NCBI RefSeq assembly: GCF_000379125.1
Contig: NZ_KB900627.1
Span: 262,703-326,702 of the forward strand
Length of the DNA: 64,000 nt
DNA from: Methylosinus sp. LW4
GTDB lineage: Bacteria > Pseudomonadota > Alphaproteobacteria > Rhizobiales > Beijerinckiaceae
Direction of reading: 5' to 3'
Below the pieces are notes generated by a model, which was not told the origin of the DNA, made no database searches, and worked only from the letters and a program-made list of their open reading frames with translations. Made by a program: the position numbers and the translations under genes. Shown here piece by piece: positions 9,023-18,481 of the stretch (position 1 is the stretch's first letter; each line of letters starts with the position of its first letter).

Positions 9023-10027
9023 TCAAACCTCGAGATACAGCTTCTCGCGCATCAAGCGACGCAACTGCTCTACCGACAAGAAATCCTTGTTCGTCCCGCT
9101 GTTGTATGCGAAGCCGGCCGGTGTCGGAATGCCGCCCTCTTCTCTTGCGTACCTCTCCACAGACACCTCGCCCGCCGAAGAGAGAATGGCGTAATATGGG
9201 CCGAGATCCACTGTATTGAAGCTATCGCTCACCGTTATCATCTCCTCATGAATCTTCTCGCCCGGACGGACTCCGACCACCGGATGTTCACAATCCGGCC
9301 CGATCGCCTCGGCCAAGTCGGTGATCCGATAGCTCGGTATCTTCGGAACGAAAATCTCTCCCCCTCGAGCATGCTCCAGAGCCCACAGCACCATTTCGAC
9401 GCCGCTTTGAAGGCTGATGTTGAAGCGAGTCATCCGCGGATCGGTGATAGGAAGCACCCCGGACTTGCGGCGCTCCATGAAGAACGGAATCACCGAGCCG
9501 CGTGATCCCATGACATTTCCGTAGCGCACGACGGAAAAGCGAACGTTGCGCTTGCCTTTGATGTTGTTCGCCGCTGTAAACAGCTTGTCCGAGCACAGCT
9601 TCGTCGCTCCGTAGAGATTGATCGGCGCGGCCGCCTTGTCTGTCGACAAAGCGACGACTCTGGTGACATCGCAGTCGAGACACGCCTCGATGAGATTCTG
9701 TGCGCCTAGAATATTCGTTTTGATGCACTCGAACGGATTGTACTCCGCCGCCGGCACCTGCTTCAACGCAGCCGCATGAATGACCACGTCGACGCCTTCG
9801 AGCGCGCGCGTCAAACGGGGGAGATCACGAATATCGCCGATGAAATATCGAATGGCGGGAAATTCGCTCAAAGAGAGCTCCTGCGCCATCTCGAATTGCT
9901 TGAGCTCATCGCGAGAGAAAATCACGAGTCTTTTGACGTACGGATGCTTCGTCAGGATCGTCCGAGCGCACTCCCTCCCGAACGAACCGGTCCCGCCGGT
10001 GATCAAGATATTTTTGCCGTTCAACAT
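9023..10027 (-). CDS. pseB: UDP-N-acetylglucosamine 4,6-dehydratase (inverting) PseB
   Basis: 334 residues from ATG 10027, preceded by AGGA at a spacing of six. An upstream ATG at 10051 would add eight residues. This extended SDR enzyme opens the pathway by converting UDP-GlcNAc to the 4-keto-L-arabino-hexulose with C5 inversion. The NAD-binding motif is GGTGSFG, followed by FSRDELKQFEMAQEL, IHAAALKQVPAAEYNPFECIKTNI, STDKAAAPINLYGATKLCSDKLF and RYGNVMGSRGSVIPFF. The motif wording is that of the short soluble PseB, not of the membrane-bound PglF/WbpM type. Confidence 0.94.
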   Translation of the reverse strand: MLNGKNILITGGTGSFGRECARTILTKHPYVKRLVIFSRDELKQFEMAQELSLSEFPAIRYFIGDIRDLPRLTRALEGVDVVIHAAALKQVPAAEYNPFECIKTNILGAQNLIEACLDCDVTRVVALSTDKAAAPINLYGATKLCSDKLFTAANNIKGKRNVRFSVVRYGNVMGSRGSVIPFFMERRKSGVLPITDPRMTRFNISLQSGVEMVLWALEHARGGEIFVPKIPSYRITDLAEAIGPDCEHPVVGVRPGEKIHEEMITVSDSFNTVDLGPYYAILSSAGEVSVERYAREEGGIPTPAGFAYNSGTNKDFLSVEQLRRLMREKLYLEV

Positions 10028-10067
10028 ATCGGGTCCTGACCTTGACGACATCGTCGTTCGGAAATCT

Positions 10068-10790
10068 CTAGAAATACGCTACCGCCAGATAGCGACGCCC
10101 CTCCCAAAGGGGAGCCGCGCGGTGGAGCAGAGCGGACGGATTGACGATCAGGATCGAGCCCTGCTCGGCGAGCACGGGCCTCGTAGGGAGTCCGCTATCG
10201 ATGATCGTCTGAATTCTTTCGTCCGAGATGCTCTGATAGGGACGCTTCCTGGAAAGAAAGTGAGTAAACGGATTGAACAGCCACCAAGGCCTGGTCAACG
10301 CCAAGCGCTTCTTGAAGCGACCATTCGTTCCTGGAATAAACTCGAACGGCCCGTTCTCGGGACCGATATCCCGTAGAAACAAGAATATTTTGTATTGATC
10401 GCTCCACGAATCGTAATGCCAGCGTCCCTTGACGAACTTTTCCCTGGCGGCGTCATCATCCAAAGCGATCGTCCGATCACGCATCGCCAAAATCCATTTC
10501 ACAGCGAGGCGCTCGGAAAAGATCGAGCTCAGAATTTGAGCGCATTTGGATTTGAAATCCTCGACGATATCCGCGTATTTTTCGGCTGCATAAATTCGTT
10601 GCATGGACCCGAGCTGCCCGAGCTCGCATTCGCCTCCGGCTTCGTCGAGATGGCGGTCTATGAACGAAACAATGTCTTCGCAATAGTCGGCAGGCAGGGC
10701 GTCCTCGATGAGCAGAAATCCGTTCTTCTCGAGCTCGCTCCGCTTCTCGTGCAACACGCTCAGATCAAATCGCAGATCGGCATAGCTCAT
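10068..10790 (-). CDS. Phytanoyl-CoA dioxygenase (PhyH)-like 2-oxoglutarate/Fe(II) oxygenase
   Basis: 240 residues from ATG 10790 (an upstream in-frame ATG at 10853 adds a low-complexity leader). The jelly-roll iron-binding facial triad can be placed as H-x-D in WHYDSWSDQYKIFLFL and a distal His in NPSALLHRAAPLW, with the usual FEFIPGTNGRFK segment between. The N terminus has the FLLIEDALPADYCEDIV opening of PhyH proteins. It sits between pseB and a second sugar dehydratase in the same orientation, so it may hydroxylate a sugar nucleotide, lipid or glycan component. The substrate is unknown. Confidence 0.8.
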   Translation of the reverse strand: MSYADLRFDLSVLHEKRSELEKNGFLLIEDALPADYCEDIVSFIDRHLDEAGGECELGQLGSMQRIYAAEKYADIVEDFKSKCAQILSSIFSERLAVKWILAMRDRTIALDDDAAREKFVKGRWHYDSWSDQYKIFLFLRDIGPENGPFEFIPGTNGRFKKRLALTRPWWLFNPFTHFLSRKRPYQSISDERIQTIIDSGLPTRPVLAEQGSILIVNPSALLHRAAPLWEGRRYLAVAYF

Positions 10791-10982
10791 CGTCTTCTCC
10801 GATTGGCTCGAAGGTCGTCTTCCGCCGCCAGTTCGAGAATTCGGCGACATCATCGTTCGAGCGCCATGCTCACATCGCTCGGGCGACGAGTCAGAAGCAC
10901 AAGCCGGCTCCCCGCGATCGACGAGGCGCGAAGCGCGAGCTTCTTTCGCCGTTAGGTCGTCGGTCGAGGAGGCGCTCGACGC

Positions 10983-12173
10983 CTACATTCGTGATTCGAG
11001 ATATCTACCGGTCTCGAGATGGCCAAATTCTGGAACGAGCGACTCGAACAGTGCGACAATCGCCTTCTTGTCCCAAGACGCCGATTGTCTCATTGTCTCG
11101 ATCCGTGACCAGAACTCGTCTAGCGGCACGTAATCCTCCGTGTCGCAATTCTTGATCACCCCGATGCTTTCGAACCGGTCGAGGTCGAGCGTTTCACTCT
11201 CGGTATAGAATTCCTCGACCTCCTTCTCCCCCGTCGTATTGCTGGAGAAGAAATAGCACGGCCAGCGCTTGGTCGCGATGAGCGCCGCCGCGCGCTCTCT
11301 CGCTTCGTCTTCGCTTTCGCAGACGTGCGGCTCGAAGCCCATCGAGGCGACATAGCGTATAGCGATGTCCGAAAATGTCGTTAGCTTCAGATCGCTGCAT
11401 TCCCTCGGGAAAAATATGTCTCGATTGTCGCCGAGCAGGCACGACAACAAGCAGAGCTCTCCCGACTCTCGTGGCGTGATGAAATACCGTTGCACGTCCT
11501 TCGGCGCTGAAATCGGCTGCCGCTTGGCGAAACGCTGATTGAACCCGTGCAGTAGCGAGCCGTCAGAGAATGCGACATTGGCGAACCGCGCCATAGAAAT
11601 CGGGAGAGTGCGACTCTCTCGCATCATATACATTTCCATTATGCGCTTGCTCGCTCCCATCATATTGGCCGGGTTGGCGGCCTTGTCGGTGGAGACGCAA
11701 AAGTAGCGCTTCGCTCCACCTTCACGAGCCATACCCACGGTCTTGACCGCATGACGGATATTCACGTCGATCAAACGCATCAACGTATATGGATCCCTCT
11801 CACTCCGAACATGCTTCAAGGCGGAGAGGTTGAGCACATAGTCGTAGCCGCCGTCGGCGGACATGAATTCTTCGAACTCGCGCCCGCCGCAATCGATCGA
11901 AAGCGTTCGAAAGTCTCCATCGATATAGCCGAACGTGCTGCGAAGATCGCGCACGAGCTCGACCATATTGTTTTCGCTGATGTCGACAACATGGAGCACT
12001 CGGGCGTTTCGTCTGAACAGCTCGCGCGTTACAGCCTGTCCGATCGACCCCGCGCCGCCGATGACGAGAAAGCGGCCGTCCGCGACCAGATCACACAAAT
12101 GGTCGTCGTGCGCGCGGATATCTCCGTCGAAGAGGGCTCGCGTTCGCCCAATGAGGCGCAGCACATCCATCAT
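10983..12173 (-). CDS. CapD/FlaA1-type nucleotide-sugar epimerase/dehydratase (short form)
   Basis: 396 residues. The Rossmann motif is FLVIGGAGSIGQAVTREL, with VDISENNMVELVRDLRS, NLSALKHVRSERDP, STDKAANPANMMGASKRIMEMYM and RFANVAFSDGSLLHGF, which matches polysaccharide-biosynthesis SDRs of the CapD/FlaA1 group that act on UDP-GlcNAc-type substrates. No membrane domain precedes it. The C-terminal 130 residues carry an additional divergent domain. A GGGAGG sequence lies directly before the ATG pair at 12173 and 12170, and the second ATG has the better spacing. It is the first gene of the minus-strand glycan locus and probably serves a sugar other than pseudaminate, since PseB is already present. 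Confidence 0.82.
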   Translation of the reverse strand: MMDVLRLIGRTRALFDGDIRAHDDHLCDLVADGRFLVIGGAGSIGQAVTRELFRRNARVLHVVDISENNMVELVRDLRSTFGYIDGDFRTLSIDCGGREFEEFMSADGGYDYVLNLSALKHVRSERDPYTLMRLIDVNIRHAVKTVGMAREGGAKRYFCVSTDKAANPANMMGASKRIMEMYMMRESRTLPISMARFANVAFSDGSLLHGFNQRFAKRQPISAPKDVQRYFITPRESGELCLLSCLLGDNRDIFFPRECSDLKLTTFSDIAIRYVASMGFEPHVCESEDEARERAAALIATKRWPCYFFSSNTTGEKEVEEFYTESETLDLDRFESIGVIKNCDTEDYVPLDEFWSRIETMRQSASWDKKAIVALFESLVPEFGHLETGRYLESRM

Positions 12174-12958
12174 TCCTCCCGTCTTCGATTCGAGACTGCA
12201 TTCGACATTTCGATTTCACCCGACGTCGACGTCGAGCGTCGCAGTGCGCGCCACGGCCAACGACCGTTTCGGATCAGAGGGTGAGGGCGAACGCGCCCAT
12301 GGGCGCATCGACTCACCTTGCTGTCTCGAGGGACGAAGGGCGCCGCCGCAAGCCCACGGCGATCAGTGCGACACCGCGGAGCGACTTCGTCGCATCCAGT
12401 CGTGTGTCGTCCAACGCCTTCGTGGCGCGGGACGCTTCCAAGCTACCGCACAACGGGTGAGCATGAGCTCGATCCGTCGAGGAGAAGACGCCGCAGGCGT
12501 GGTGTTAAAATAGCCCGGCCTCGGATCGCGCATCTATCCGTTAATACCCGTATCGATATACGCATTTGGATCGATCGATACGATCGCGACATCGCTCGAC
12601 GTGTCACTATGACTTTCGTGCGCATCCTCTTGGCGGATCGCGTGCTCGCGGGCGCCGGATTTTCATGATCTCTCTGTTTCGTCATGAGCCGAAGTTTGAA
12701 GAAAAGGCATTTCGTCGCCTGTGTCGCGCCGTCTAGAGCCTGCCATCAATTGAGCAAGCCGGCGGATAGGCCTGCCGATTGAACGAAGCAGCTATCGTGG
12801 TGGGGGTCGTGTCCCCTCCGGTGGTGTAGCAGTTCGTGAGCGAGCGGCTCGCGGCGTTCGCTTTTCATTGCGCCGTAACGAGCGAGCGGCTTGCCGCGGC
12901 CGCAGGCGCTTCTCCGGTTATGGTCGGTTTGCGAATCTCGACGCAACCGAACCCACCG
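12174..12958. other. Intergenic stretch without an intact gene
   Basis: About 780 bases upstream of the glycan locus. Frames here are short, arginine-rich and lack recognisable domains. The part nearest 12173 should contain the promoter of the minus-strand locus, but no convincing -35/-10 pair was found. The right third (from about 12740) precedes a transposase relic and may be the leader of that dead element. Confidence 0.5.
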
Positions 12959-13070
12959 ATGACCGACGAGACGATGAGCCTACGGGCGCTTCTGGAAAAG
13001 TCTCCGACGCCGATTTCCTGCGCGAGATGATCGGTTGCGCCGTTGAGCGGCGGATGGAGATGGACGTCCC
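12959..13070 (+). pseudogene. IS256-type (mutator) transposase N-terminal relic, frameshifted
   Basis: ATG at 12959 opens a frame reading MTDETMSLRALLEKSP. The next frame continues as DADFLREMIGCAVERRMEMDV, which is the N-terminal wording of IS256/mutator transposases recalled from that family. The two pieces join if one base (a G) is restored at about 13007. After about 13070 the similarity fades and no catalytic domain follows before the autotransporter gene at 13284. This is a decayed fragment, not a functional element. Confidence 0.6.
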
Positions 13071-13283
13071 CGCCGCCTTGCTATCCGAGCTACGGGGCTT
13101 CCGACTATTGCCCCGGCAGGTCTATCCCGTGCCGAACGCACCAGCCTTCGCTGGACACACGAGCCGATCGAGAATGTCGCGCGTGATCGCTGAAGGACCC
13201 TCGAGCAGGCTTACGATTGGGGGCGATCGAACCGTGACCCCATTCGCGCTGCGCCCTTCTCGCAGCAGCAGCGCGTTCGCGCT

Positions 13284-16200
13284 TCACCAATTGTAGCGGA
13301 GGCCCGCGCTGCCGACATAATTCTGCGAGCGCCGCGCGAATTCGCCGTCGAATTTGGCGAAGAGCGCCGCACCACGCGGCAGGCGCAGCTCCAATCCTGT
13401 CGTCGCCAACGACGCATTTTTGATCGGCCGCGCGCCTTCGACCGAAAAACTCGAACCGGGCAGCAATGCGAAGGACGCTGCAAGGATCGGATTGCCGACC
13501 CAGTCATGCGCATAGGCCGCCCGCGCCCGCAGCAGCAGAACCGCGTCGCCGAGGGCTGCGACGATCCGATCGAAACGCGCGCCCGCTTCGCCGCGCGTAT
13601 CGGACGAGGTTCGTCCGCGATAGCTCAGAGCGAAGCCGCCGCCGGCGCCGTCGCGCTCCGTATAGCCCGGCGTCGAGAGGCTCTGAGCTTGCGCGGCGAC
13701 ATAAGGGGTCACGCCGCCGAGTGAAGTCGCGAGGCGATAACCGCTCTCGACGCGCCCACCATAGCTCTGCGCATTCGAGGTGCCGGCGAGCATATCGCCG
13801 AACGCCGAGGTGCGTTGCGTCGAGAGCCAATGTTCGGAGAAGGCGAAAGCGGCCGAGACATGCAGCGCATCGAAACGCGTCGACGCATAGACGCCGGCCT
13901 GAAGAAAGTCTCCATGTCCGCCGCCCAGCCCTTCCGACAAATCCCAATTCTCGCCGCCGCCGGCCATGGCGACGCCCAGCGTCGTCTGCGGATCGACGCG
14001 ATAATCGAGACCCGCCGCGACGCCGAAGAGATTCGCAGAGACGTCATGGCTGCCGGTCCTGTCCGCATCGCCGGCGAGGCGGCCGCGGCCGCCGAAGGAT
14101 GTGGCCCATATGCTCGACTGCCGCGCGGCGTCCGGCGCGGCTCGCGTCGACGCGCCGGCGATGTGTGAAATCTCATTCGCGATGCGCGGCTCGCTCTCCG
14201 CATAAGCGAGCGCCGGCGCGATCGAGCCGACCCCGCCGACGTCGCCGCCATCGCGACCGGGAATGGAGGGTTCGAGCATCGTGTCCAGGAATCGCCCGCC
14301 GGATTGGAAGATCGTCTGCTGCGCGCCTGTCGCGGCCTCGCCGGAGAGCGGAGCGAGCGCCGCGCCGCCCAGCCCGAACACTTTGATGAAATTCGGCGGC
14401 AGCAGGCCGCCCGCGTTGAAATAGCGGTCGAGCCCGCTGGCGACGCCACGCTGATCGCTCGGGAGCATGGCTGCGCTGGCGAGGTTCGCATTGAGGCTCA
14501 GATAGACCGCGTTCGTCGAATAGCTCAGGCTCTGTGTCAGGCCGGGCGGCAGATTAGGGGACGCGAGGCCAGTGAAGCTGGTTCCGCCGAGCCCATTCGC
14601 CGCCGTCAGAATCGTGTAGCTTCTGGCGAGATAGCTTCCAGGCGCATAGGAGGCGACCACCGTGGCGCCAGTCAGCGACGCCTTGCCGGCGACCGCGGCG
14701 CGCGAGGCCGTCGTCGGATCGATCTGCACGAGATAAGTCGAGCCCGCGGCGAAGGCGAGATCGCCGGCGACAGTCGTCGCGCTCGCCGCCGCGCCCGACC
14801 CCGGCGCGAAAACGCCCCCGCGTTCGACGGCCGATGCGCCGACGGTTCCGACGCCGGACAGCGCAGCGCCGGCCCGCACCGTGGTGAGAGACGACGAGGC
14901 GATCGAGCCATCGACGATCAGCATTCCTCCGTCGACGGAGGTGGGGCCGAGATAGCGGTTTGCGCCCGAGAGCGTCTCGACGCCCGCCTGCAGCGACACG
15001 CCGCCCGAGCCGACGATCGCGCCGGCGTAGGAGCGGCTCGCATTGGAGAGAGTGAGGGTATTTGCGCCGAGCGCGACGGCGCCGGTCGCATCGCCCGCGA
15101 GCGACGCGATCTTCGCGGGCGCGGTCGCTCCCGAAATATCGAAGAGGCCGCCGGCCGAGACCGAGACGCCGCTCGACGTCGATATGGAGCCGGAACCGAC
15201 GAGGGCGAGCGCGCCGCCGGCGATCGTCGTCGCGCCCGTATAGGCGTTCGCGCCGCTCAGAGCAGCGGAGCCGCCGGGGGTCACTGTGACGCCGCCCGGT
15301 CCAGAGATGACGCCGGCGAGACCCAGGGGCACGGAATCCGAGCCGATGACGAGCGGCTTGGATGCGGTCGTCGAAATAGCCTGATCCGTGACGAAATTCG
15401 GCGTGTAGCCGACCGCCTGGCCGGCGAGATCGTACAGCACCGAGTTCTGCAGGAAAAATCCGACGCCATTGATCGTGAGGTTGCTCGTATTATTCAAAGC
15501 GACCCTGTAGGGGCCGGCCGAGAAGAGCTGGTCCGTCGTCGGGGCGGCGCCGATCGCGCCGCCCACGCTCGTCAGCGTCGACCCCGTGGGCAGGCTCTGC
15601 GCGCCGTCGAGGCTCTTGCTGTTGAGCTGGACGATGAGCGTCCCGGTGTCGAGAAGCGTCGGCACATTCTGCAGCGACGTCGTGACGCCGGCGTTCACGA
15701 ATGTGTAATTCATGTTGACGCCATATTCCCAGGAGCTCGGAGCGTTCGAGTTCGGGAAGTTCCGCGGCGTATTGCCGGGAGGCGACGTCCAGGCGAGCCT
15801 ATTCACGGGCCTGAATTGCGCGAGCAGCGCCGGCGTCAGGCCCAGCATCACGCAAGGGCTGCAGGCGGTCACGCTCTGCCCGACCTGCGGCCCGTTCACG
15901 GACGCCCCGGGGATCGCGGCGTTCAGCGAGGAGAGCGCCTGACCATTCGCCGCGACGATATATCCTGCCGTCGTCCCGGGCACGACCGCCTGGCCGAGCA
16001 CGCTGCCGACGACCGTCGTGCTCGAATTGGCGCCGGTTCCCGTTCTGAATTGCGCGAAATCCCCGGCGCCGAAGATGCCGTAATATCCCTGAAACGCGCC
16101 CAGCGCCTGCAATGGAACGACGTTGTCGATCGCGACGCCGTTGCGCGAATAGATCGCATTGATGACGAAACCCGATTGCGCGCCGCTCGAAGTGGTCGCG

Positions 16201-16598
16201 TTCAGCGTCACGCCCGCGCCCGCCTGTGACGCCCCGGCCGGATAGAAGGTGAGAGACGGCGCGCTCACGAGATTGCCAGTGAAAGTGTTGCCGCCCGTAT
16301 AGCTGTAGGAGACGCCGGTCGGCAATGTCGAGGCCATGCTCGACGGAACCGCGCCGAAGGCGTCGGCCGAATAGGCCGCATTGAACAGCGACGATCCGGT
16401 GTCGAAGAGATATCGCCGCGGCGCCTGGCCGCCGATTCCGACATCGATCGTCAATATGACGCCGGTTTTCGCTTGCTCCAATTGGAGCGGAATATCGACC
16501 GATTGCGCCGATGCGGCGGGAACGAAGGCGAGGCCGGCGACAAGCCCTCTCGTCGCAGAGCCAGAGAATGAAGCATACGCCACGACGCCACCTGCCAT
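13284..16598 (-). CDS. Autotransporter with aspartic-protease-like passenger
   Basis: 1104 residues. A signal peptide ends near AASAQS (residues about 1-32). The passenger begins with an aspartic-protease-like region containing YLFDTGSSLF (Asp66) and TLLDTGTLIV (Asp317), resembling the paired DTGS/DTGT catalytic motifs of pepsin-fold enzymes. Residues about 425-620 contain glycine/alanine-rich autotransporter strand repeats (LSGANAYTGATTIAGGALAL and similar). From about residue 820 a typical autotransporter beta-domain follows (ATSFGGRGRL, then AGLDYRVDPQTTLGVAMAG), ending in the aromatic outer-membrane signature YNW. Expected location is the outer membrane with the passenger outside. Catalytic activity is inferred. 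No ribosome-binding site is evident. The gene stands alone between an IS relic and yjbR. Confidence 0.85.
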   Translation of the reverse strand: MAGGVVAYASFSGSATRGLVAGLAFVPAASAQSVDIPLQLEQAKTGVILTIDVGIGGQAPRRYLFDTGSSLFNAAYSADAFGAVPSSMASTLPTGVSYSYTGGNTFTGNLVSAPSLTFYPAGASQAGAGVTLNATTSSGAQSGFVINAIYSRNGVAIDNVVPLQALGAFQGYYGIFGAGDFAQFRTGTGANSSTTVVGSVLGQAVVPGTTAGYIVAANGQALSSLNAAIPGASVNGPQVGQSVTACSPCVMLGLTPALLAQFRPVNRLAWTSPPGNTPRNFPNSNAPSSWEYGVNMNYTFVNAGVTTSLQNVPTLLDTGTLIVQLNSKSLDGAQSLPTGSTLTSVGGAIGAAPTTDQLFSAGPYRVALNNTSNLTINGVGFFLQNSVLYDLAGQAVGYTPNFVTDQAISTTASKPLVIGSDSVPLGLAGVISGPGGVTVTPGGSAALSGANAYTGATTIAGGALALVGSGSISTSSGVSVSAGGLFDISGATAPAKIASLAGDATGAVALGANTLTLSNASRSYAGAIVGSGGVSLQAGVETLSGANRYLGPTSVDGGMLIVDGSIASSSLTTVRAGAALSGVGTVGASAVERGGVFAPGSGAAASATTVAGDLAFAAGSTYLVQIDPTTASRAAVAGKASLTGATVVASYAPGSYLARSYTILTAANGLGGTSFTGLASPNLPPGLTQSLSYSTNAVYLSLNANLASAAMLPSDQRGVASGLDRYFNAGGLLPPNFIKVFGLGGAALAPLSGEAATGAQQTIFQSGGRFLDTMLEPSIPGRDGGDVGGVGSIAPALAYAESEPRIANEISHIAGASTRAAPDAARQSSIWATSFGGRGRLAGDADRTGSHDVSANLFGVAAGLDYRVDPQTTLGVAMAGGGENWDLSEGLGGGHGDFLQAGVYASTRFDALHVSAAFAFSEHWLSTQRTSAFGDMLAGTSNAQSYGGRVESGYRLATSLGGVTPYVAAQAQSLSTPGYTERDGAGGGFALSYRGRTSSDTRGEAGARFDRIVAALGDAVLLLRARAAYAHDWVGNPILAASFALLPGSSFSVEGARPIKNASLATTGLELRLPRGAALFAKFDGEFARRSQNYVGSAGLRYNW

Positions 16599-16733
16599 TT
16601 TTTTAGAAAACGACTTCGCTGCGAAACTGCAAATCAGGCCGGCGCCTCGCGGGCGAGCGTCGTCGTTCGCCCTATGGCCGGCAGAACGATTATAAGCAGA
16701 GTTTCAGCTCGTCGCTAGAGGACGCCGATAGGC

Positions 16734-17096
16734 CTATAGGACATCCAGTCCCAGCTCGACGCGCTTTTTCCGGGAGAAGCGTCGCGAGATGATCGCATGC
16801 GACTCACGAATATAGTCGCGCAATGTTTCGTCGGAGAGGCCGGGCTCGGCGAAATGCTGGATCCACTTCATGCCGCGCGACGCGAGATAGGGCGCGGGAC
16901 GCAGACCAGGCTGCTCCTTCAGCATCTCATAGGCGATGTCGCCGACCTTGAAGGTGAAGCGCGGCTCACCCTCGTCCCACCCGCCGATCGCAAACACTTT
17001 TCCTCCCACCTTCCAGACATGTGATCCGCCCCATTGGACGACATGGCTCGTCGCCGGCAGAGCGGCGCAGAAGGCGTTGTACTCGTCGTAGGTCAT
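16734..17096 (-). CDS. MmcQ/YjbR family protein
   Basis: 120 residues, full length for this small CyaY-like fold family. Characteristic segments are MTYDEYNAFCAALPATSHVVQW, HVWKVGGKVFAIGGW, RFTFKVGDIAYEMLKEQPG and PYLASRGMKWIQH. YjbR-type proteins are often annotated as DNA-binding, but their role is not established. It lies between the autotransporter and a sensor kinase on the same strand, with only about 20 bases to the kinase gene, so they may be co-transcribed. Confidence 0.88.
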   Translation of the reverse strand: MTYDEYNAFCAALPATSHVVQWGGSHVWKVGGKVFAIGGWDEGEPRFTFKVGDIAYEMLKEQPGLRPAPYLASRGMKWIQHFAEPGLSDETLRDYIRESHAIISRRFSRKKRVELGLDVL

Positions 17097-17116
17097 GGTG
17101 ATCGCCTCCCGAAGCC

Positions 17117-18481
17117 TCAGCCGCGCCGGAACGACAGCCGAAAAGTCGCGCCGCCGCCGGGCGTCTCCGCGAAGTCGCTGCGCCCGCGCATTTTCTCCAT
17201 CAGCTCCTTGGCGACCGCGAGGCCGAGGCCGGTGCCCCGAGTCGTCTCGCTCTTGCGCCAGAAGGGCTCGAAGATCATCTCACGATCCGCCGGCGCGACT
17301 CCCGCGCCATGATCGACAATTTCGACCACCGCATCGTCGCCTACGCTCACGATGACGGCTCCCCCCTCCGGCTCGGCGCGGAGCGCATTGTCGATGAGAT
17401 TGGCGACGACGCATTCGACGGCGCGCCGATTGCCGAGCGCGATGACCGGCTCCGGGCCGGCCTCGAAGGCGATCTCGCGGCCGCATTCCACGATGAGCGG
17501 CATGTAATCGGCGACGACGCGACGTATGACGCCGACGAGCTCGATGCGCTCATCGGTGGAGCTCTGGCGCTCGTTCATCCGAGCCGAGACCAGCAGCTGC
17601 TCGACGATCGCCTGCAATTGGCTGGCGTCGCGCATCAGATCGCTCTTGAAGCTCGGCTCTTCCGTATCCTCGAGCCGCGCGCGCATGATGGCGAGCGGCG
17701 TGCGCAGCTCATGCGCGGCGTTCGCCGTGTAGCGCCGCATGCGCGCGGCCCCGGCGTCCAGCCGCTCCAGGGCGCCGTTCATCGACTCGACGAGCGTCAT
17801 GATCTCGGCCGGCACGCCTCCGATCGGCAGGCGCTGATGCAGCGAATCCATATCGATGCGCCCCGCCTTTTCGGCGACCGCATTCAACGGCGACAAGCCT
17901 TTTCGAACGGCGAGCCAGGCCGTGCCGGCGGAGACGAGCATGGCGGCGGCGAAATAGGCGCCGAACCAATAGAGATCGCCGCGAAGCGAGTAGAAGACGT
18001 CGTCCCAGCGAAACTTCATCCGATAGGTGGCGACGTGCAAGCGGCCGTACGGCGTTCGCTGCACCCCCATGAAGCCGAGCTCCTCGCCTTTCGGATCGCC
18101 CGGCAGCACGAAATGCGCGTGCGTCGTGCTCATATCGACGACGCTCTCCAGAACCGCGACCAATTCGGGCGTCGAGCCGGCGAGCGCCTTTCCCTTCGCG
18201 GCGTTGAAGGCGGCGAAGCGCATCGCCGGAGCGCGGCCCAGTTCGGCGCGCAGCTCCGGTATGGGCTCGAGCCGCATAACGCCGTCCTCGTCGCGAACGA
18301 CCGAACGCACCACGAGGTCCGTGACGCGTGTGACGGCGAGCGAGTCGAGCGAGGCGACGAAATCGCCCCATCCCAGGAACCCCAGGATCGTCGTCGCGGT
18401 CCAGCCGAGCACGAAGGCCGTGAACTGCGCGACGATCAGGAAGCCGACGATGCGCAGGGCGAGCGAGGGCGCTTTTTTCAA
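17117..18481 (-). CDS. Two-component sensor histidine kinase
   Basis: 454 residues from TTG 18481, which overlaps the regulator stop as TTGA. Order of domains: membrane segment (about 10-35), periplasmic sensor of about 135 residues, second membrane segment (about 173-192), HAMP linker, HisKA with AAHELRTPLAIMRARL (His257) and HATPase with N, G1 (DHGAGV) and G2 (GTGLGLAVAKELM) boxes. It should autophosphorylate on His257 and pass phosphate to the OmpR-type partner encoded just upstream. The signal is unknown. Facing iron-uptake genes across a divergent promoter makes metal or envelope sensing plausible. Confidence 0.92.
   Translation of the reverse strand: MKKAPSLALRIVGFLIVAQFTAFVLGWTATTILGFLGWGDFVASLDSLAVTRVTDLVVRSVVRDEDGVMRLEPIPELRAELGRAPAMRFAAFNAAKGKALAGSTPELVAVLESVVDMSTTHAHFVLPGDPKGEELGFMGVQRTPYGRLHVATYRMKFRWDDVFYSLRGDLYWFGAYFAAAMLVSAGTAWLAVRKGLSPLNAVAEKAGRIDMDSLHQRLPIGGVPAEIMTLVESMNGALERLDAGAARMRRYTANAAHELRTPLAIMRARLEDTEEPSFKSDLMRDASQLQAIVEQLLVSARMNERQSSTDERIELVGVIRRVVADYMPLIVECGREIAFEAGPEPVIALGNRRAVECVVANLIDNALRAEPEGGAVIVSVGDDAVVEIVDHGAGVAPADREMIFEPFWRKSETTRGTGLGLAVAKELMEKMRGRSDFAETPGGGATFRLSFRRG

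Noticed and set aside
14304..16229. 641-codon plus-strand open frame opposite the autotransporter gene
   Set aside because: Arginine-rich antisense frame created by GC-rich codon bias. It has no domains, while the minus-strand frame has a signal peptide, DTG motifs and barrel.
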